Positions 62,853 through 64,000 of a DNA stretch of 64,000 nt are shown here, piece by piece. The notes under the pieces were generated by a model that worked only from the letters and a program-made list of their open reading frames with translations, did no database searches and was not told where the DNA came from. The DNA is from Pseudoalteromonas luteoviolacea. GTDB lineage: Bacteria > Pseudomonadota > Gammaproteobacteria > Enterobacterales > Alteromonadaceae. The position numbers were made by a program, and so were the translations under genes. Numbering within the stretch: the first letter of the stretch is position 1; each line of letters begins with the position of its first letter. The stretch is taken from NCBI RefSeq assembly GCF_001696455.1, contig NZ_MAUJ01000013.1, positions 1 to 64,000 on the forward strand, written 5' to 3'.

Positions 62853-64000
62853 ATGAAAACTCGTTATTTACTATCTGCGCTCGCGCTCGCATCCGCGAGC
62901 AGCGTTGCGCAAACAACTGCACTCACTGAAGCACAGATGATGCAATACACCAGCAAAGCAAGCATGGCTACGATTGGTAAACGTGCTGAATTAAATTTAG
63001 AAATTCAGCCTCATGCCATTGCGACATTCACTGGTGACAATGCAACTCAAGTTATCACCCAAAAAGTCTCCCACCCTAATGCGAGCTATTTAAAGCTACA
63101 TTTTAAAAACATTAGCTTAGCGGGCGGTGGCAAATTGGTGGTCCGTTCAGAGGATGGCAGTGAGCGCTATGAATACACTGAACAAAATATGCGTGCCGCA
63201 ACGCTCAGCCAAGGCGATGATGGTGTCACTAGTTTCTCTGCCATGTCTATTTCTGCGGATACCGCAGTTGTAGAGTACACACCTGGCACTCAGAACACAG
63301 TCAGTCAAAATGCCATCATCGATTACTATGACCATGGCATTGAAAATGAATTACACATGGCGCCTGCAGCAGACGTAGGGATCAGCTCTACTTGTGGCGC
63401 GATGGAAAGAAAGGACGTTCAGTGCTGGGCAAGCACTCACCCGACTGAGTTTGAGCGTAGCCGTCCTGTTGCTCGCCTGCTGATGAATGGCAGTGGCTTA
63501 TGTACCGGCTGGCGTGTTGGTCCAGACAACCGTATGTTTACCAATAACCACTGTGTAGAAAGTGCATCAGAACTATCCAACACTGAGGTATGGTTCAACT
63601 ATCAACACACATCATGTAATGGCTCGACACGTGAGACCGTGGTGAAAGTAACCGGTAAAGACTTCCTGTCAACAGACTATACTCTGGATTATACGCTATT
63701 CACGATTAACGATTTCGCCAAAGCTCAACCGTTTGGTTACTTTGGCTTAGATGTGCGCAATGCGACACAAGGTGAGCGCATCTATATCCCTCAACACGGT
63801 TCGGGTAATCCGAAAGAGCTGTCTATTGAGTCAGATCGCGACACCGATGGCTTATGTTCAGTGAATAATGCCAATGCCAATGGCAGAGGGACTGGTACAG
63901 ACTTAGGTTACTACTGTGACACCATTGGCGGCTCTTCAGGCTCACCGGTACTAGCTGCGGCGACTAACAAAGTTATTGCTTTACACCACTTAGGCGGTTG
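62853..64000 (+). CDS. Secreted trypsin-like serine protease, 5' part (window edge)
   Basis: The gene starts at the ATG 62853-62855 after AAGGAAC and runs off the window after 382 codons. A signal peptide (about 1-20, ending SSVAQ) and a propeptide (about 21-185) precede a chymotrypsin-fold domain. The triad is visible: His233 in FTNNHCVE, Asp279 in TLDYTLF and Ser362 in GGSSGSPVL. Paired cysteines (for example near residues 187, 197 and 221) resemble lysyl endopeptidase-type proteases (Achromobacter protease I group). The 3' end, likely with further domains, is not seen, so specificity is open. Confidence 0.88.
   Translation, partial: MKTRYLLSALALASASSVAQTTALTEAQMMQYTSKASMATIGKRAELNLEIQPHAIATFTGDNATQVITQKVSHPNASYLKLHFKNISLAGGGKLVVRSEDGSERYEYTEQNMRAATLSQGDDGVTSFSAMSISADTAVVEYTPGTQNTVSQNAIIDYYDHGIENELHMAPAADVGISSTCGAMERKDVQCWASTHPTEFERSRPVARLLMNGSGLCTGWRVGPDNRMFTNNHCVESASELSNTEVWFNYQHTSCNGSTRETVVKVTGKDFLSTDYTLDYTLFTINDFAKAQPFGYFGLDVRNATQGERIYIPQHGSGNPKELSIESDRDTDGLCSVNNANANGRGTGTDLGYYCDTIGGSSGSPVLAAATNKVIALHHLGG

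Overview
The window looks like a chromosomal segment of a marine gammaproteobacterium of the order Alteromonadales, most likely Pseudoalteromonas or a close relative. This rests on the tRNA-tufB/murB-birA synteny with enterics, the ubiEJB-tatABC order, a second EF-G, several secreted peptidases and an estimated GC content in the low-to-mid 40s. It is mostly core genome. I see no insertion sequence, prophage, CRISPR array or integron.

Layout. 1-3505: the tRNA-Thr/Tyr/Gly/Thr-tuf operon (minus strand, with a promoter that looks stringently controlled), then murB-birA-coaX with overlapping ends. 3637-7531: an M1 aminopeptidase broken by a one-base frameshift, a YccT-like secreted protein, a HIT hydrolase and a CsgD/VpsT-like regulator. 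7709-17224: a hybrid histidine kinase, a TolB-propeller/amidohydrolase fusion, and a chemoreceptor with eight extra 45-residue HAMP-like repeats. 17266-25631: a nearly complete methionine salvage locus (omega-amidase, mtnE, mtnB-mtnC-mtnD, mtnA, mtnK) interrupted by an S9 peptidase. Both divergent mtn promoter regions carry tandem 8-bp MetJ-like boxes. 25677-28766: a DUF885 lipoprotein and a degenerate GGDEF protein. 28872-37485: ubiE-ubiJ-ubiB-tatA-tatB-tatC-(small secreted protein)-tatD-(7TMR-DISM diguanylate cyclase)-hemB, all on the plus strand and tightly spaced. 38157-43588: a small membrane protein, an AT-rich gap, a second elongation factor G, an AIM24-family protein and a GntP-family permease. 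44910-52102: a Cache-GGDEF protein, the GTPase YlqF, YaeQ, a lipase-like hydrolase, Dps, a STAS-like protein and oligopeptidase B. 52410-61258: an RND efflux pair and an ABC/HlyD export system. 61580-64000: a transglutaminase-like TPR lipoprotein and the 5' part of a secreted trypsin-like protease.

The most unusual element is non-coding. Between the GntP permease and the Cache-GGDEF gene (about 43751-44817) lie three tandem small-RNA genes of about 215 nt, spaced about 390-400 nt apart. Each has its own sigma70 promoter (TTGACA-17 bp-GATAAT), two Fur-box-like operators (one upstream of -35, one over -10) and its own intrinsic terminator. The 3' halves are nearly identical and share the ACATTGCTCA core of RyhB. 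A stem that presents a CGCCCC loop has changed in sequence from copy to copy while keeping its pairing. I read this as a triplicated RyhB-like, iron-responsive sRNA locus; the iron and Fur link is inferred from the operators, not measured.

Cyclic-di-GMP signalling is a second theme: two intact GGEEF cyclases, one degenerate GGDEF protein and a CsgD/VpsT-type regulator. Nutrient salvage and peptide turnover form a third, with the Mtn pathway, the M1, S9, OpdB and DUF885 peptidases and a trypsin-like protease.
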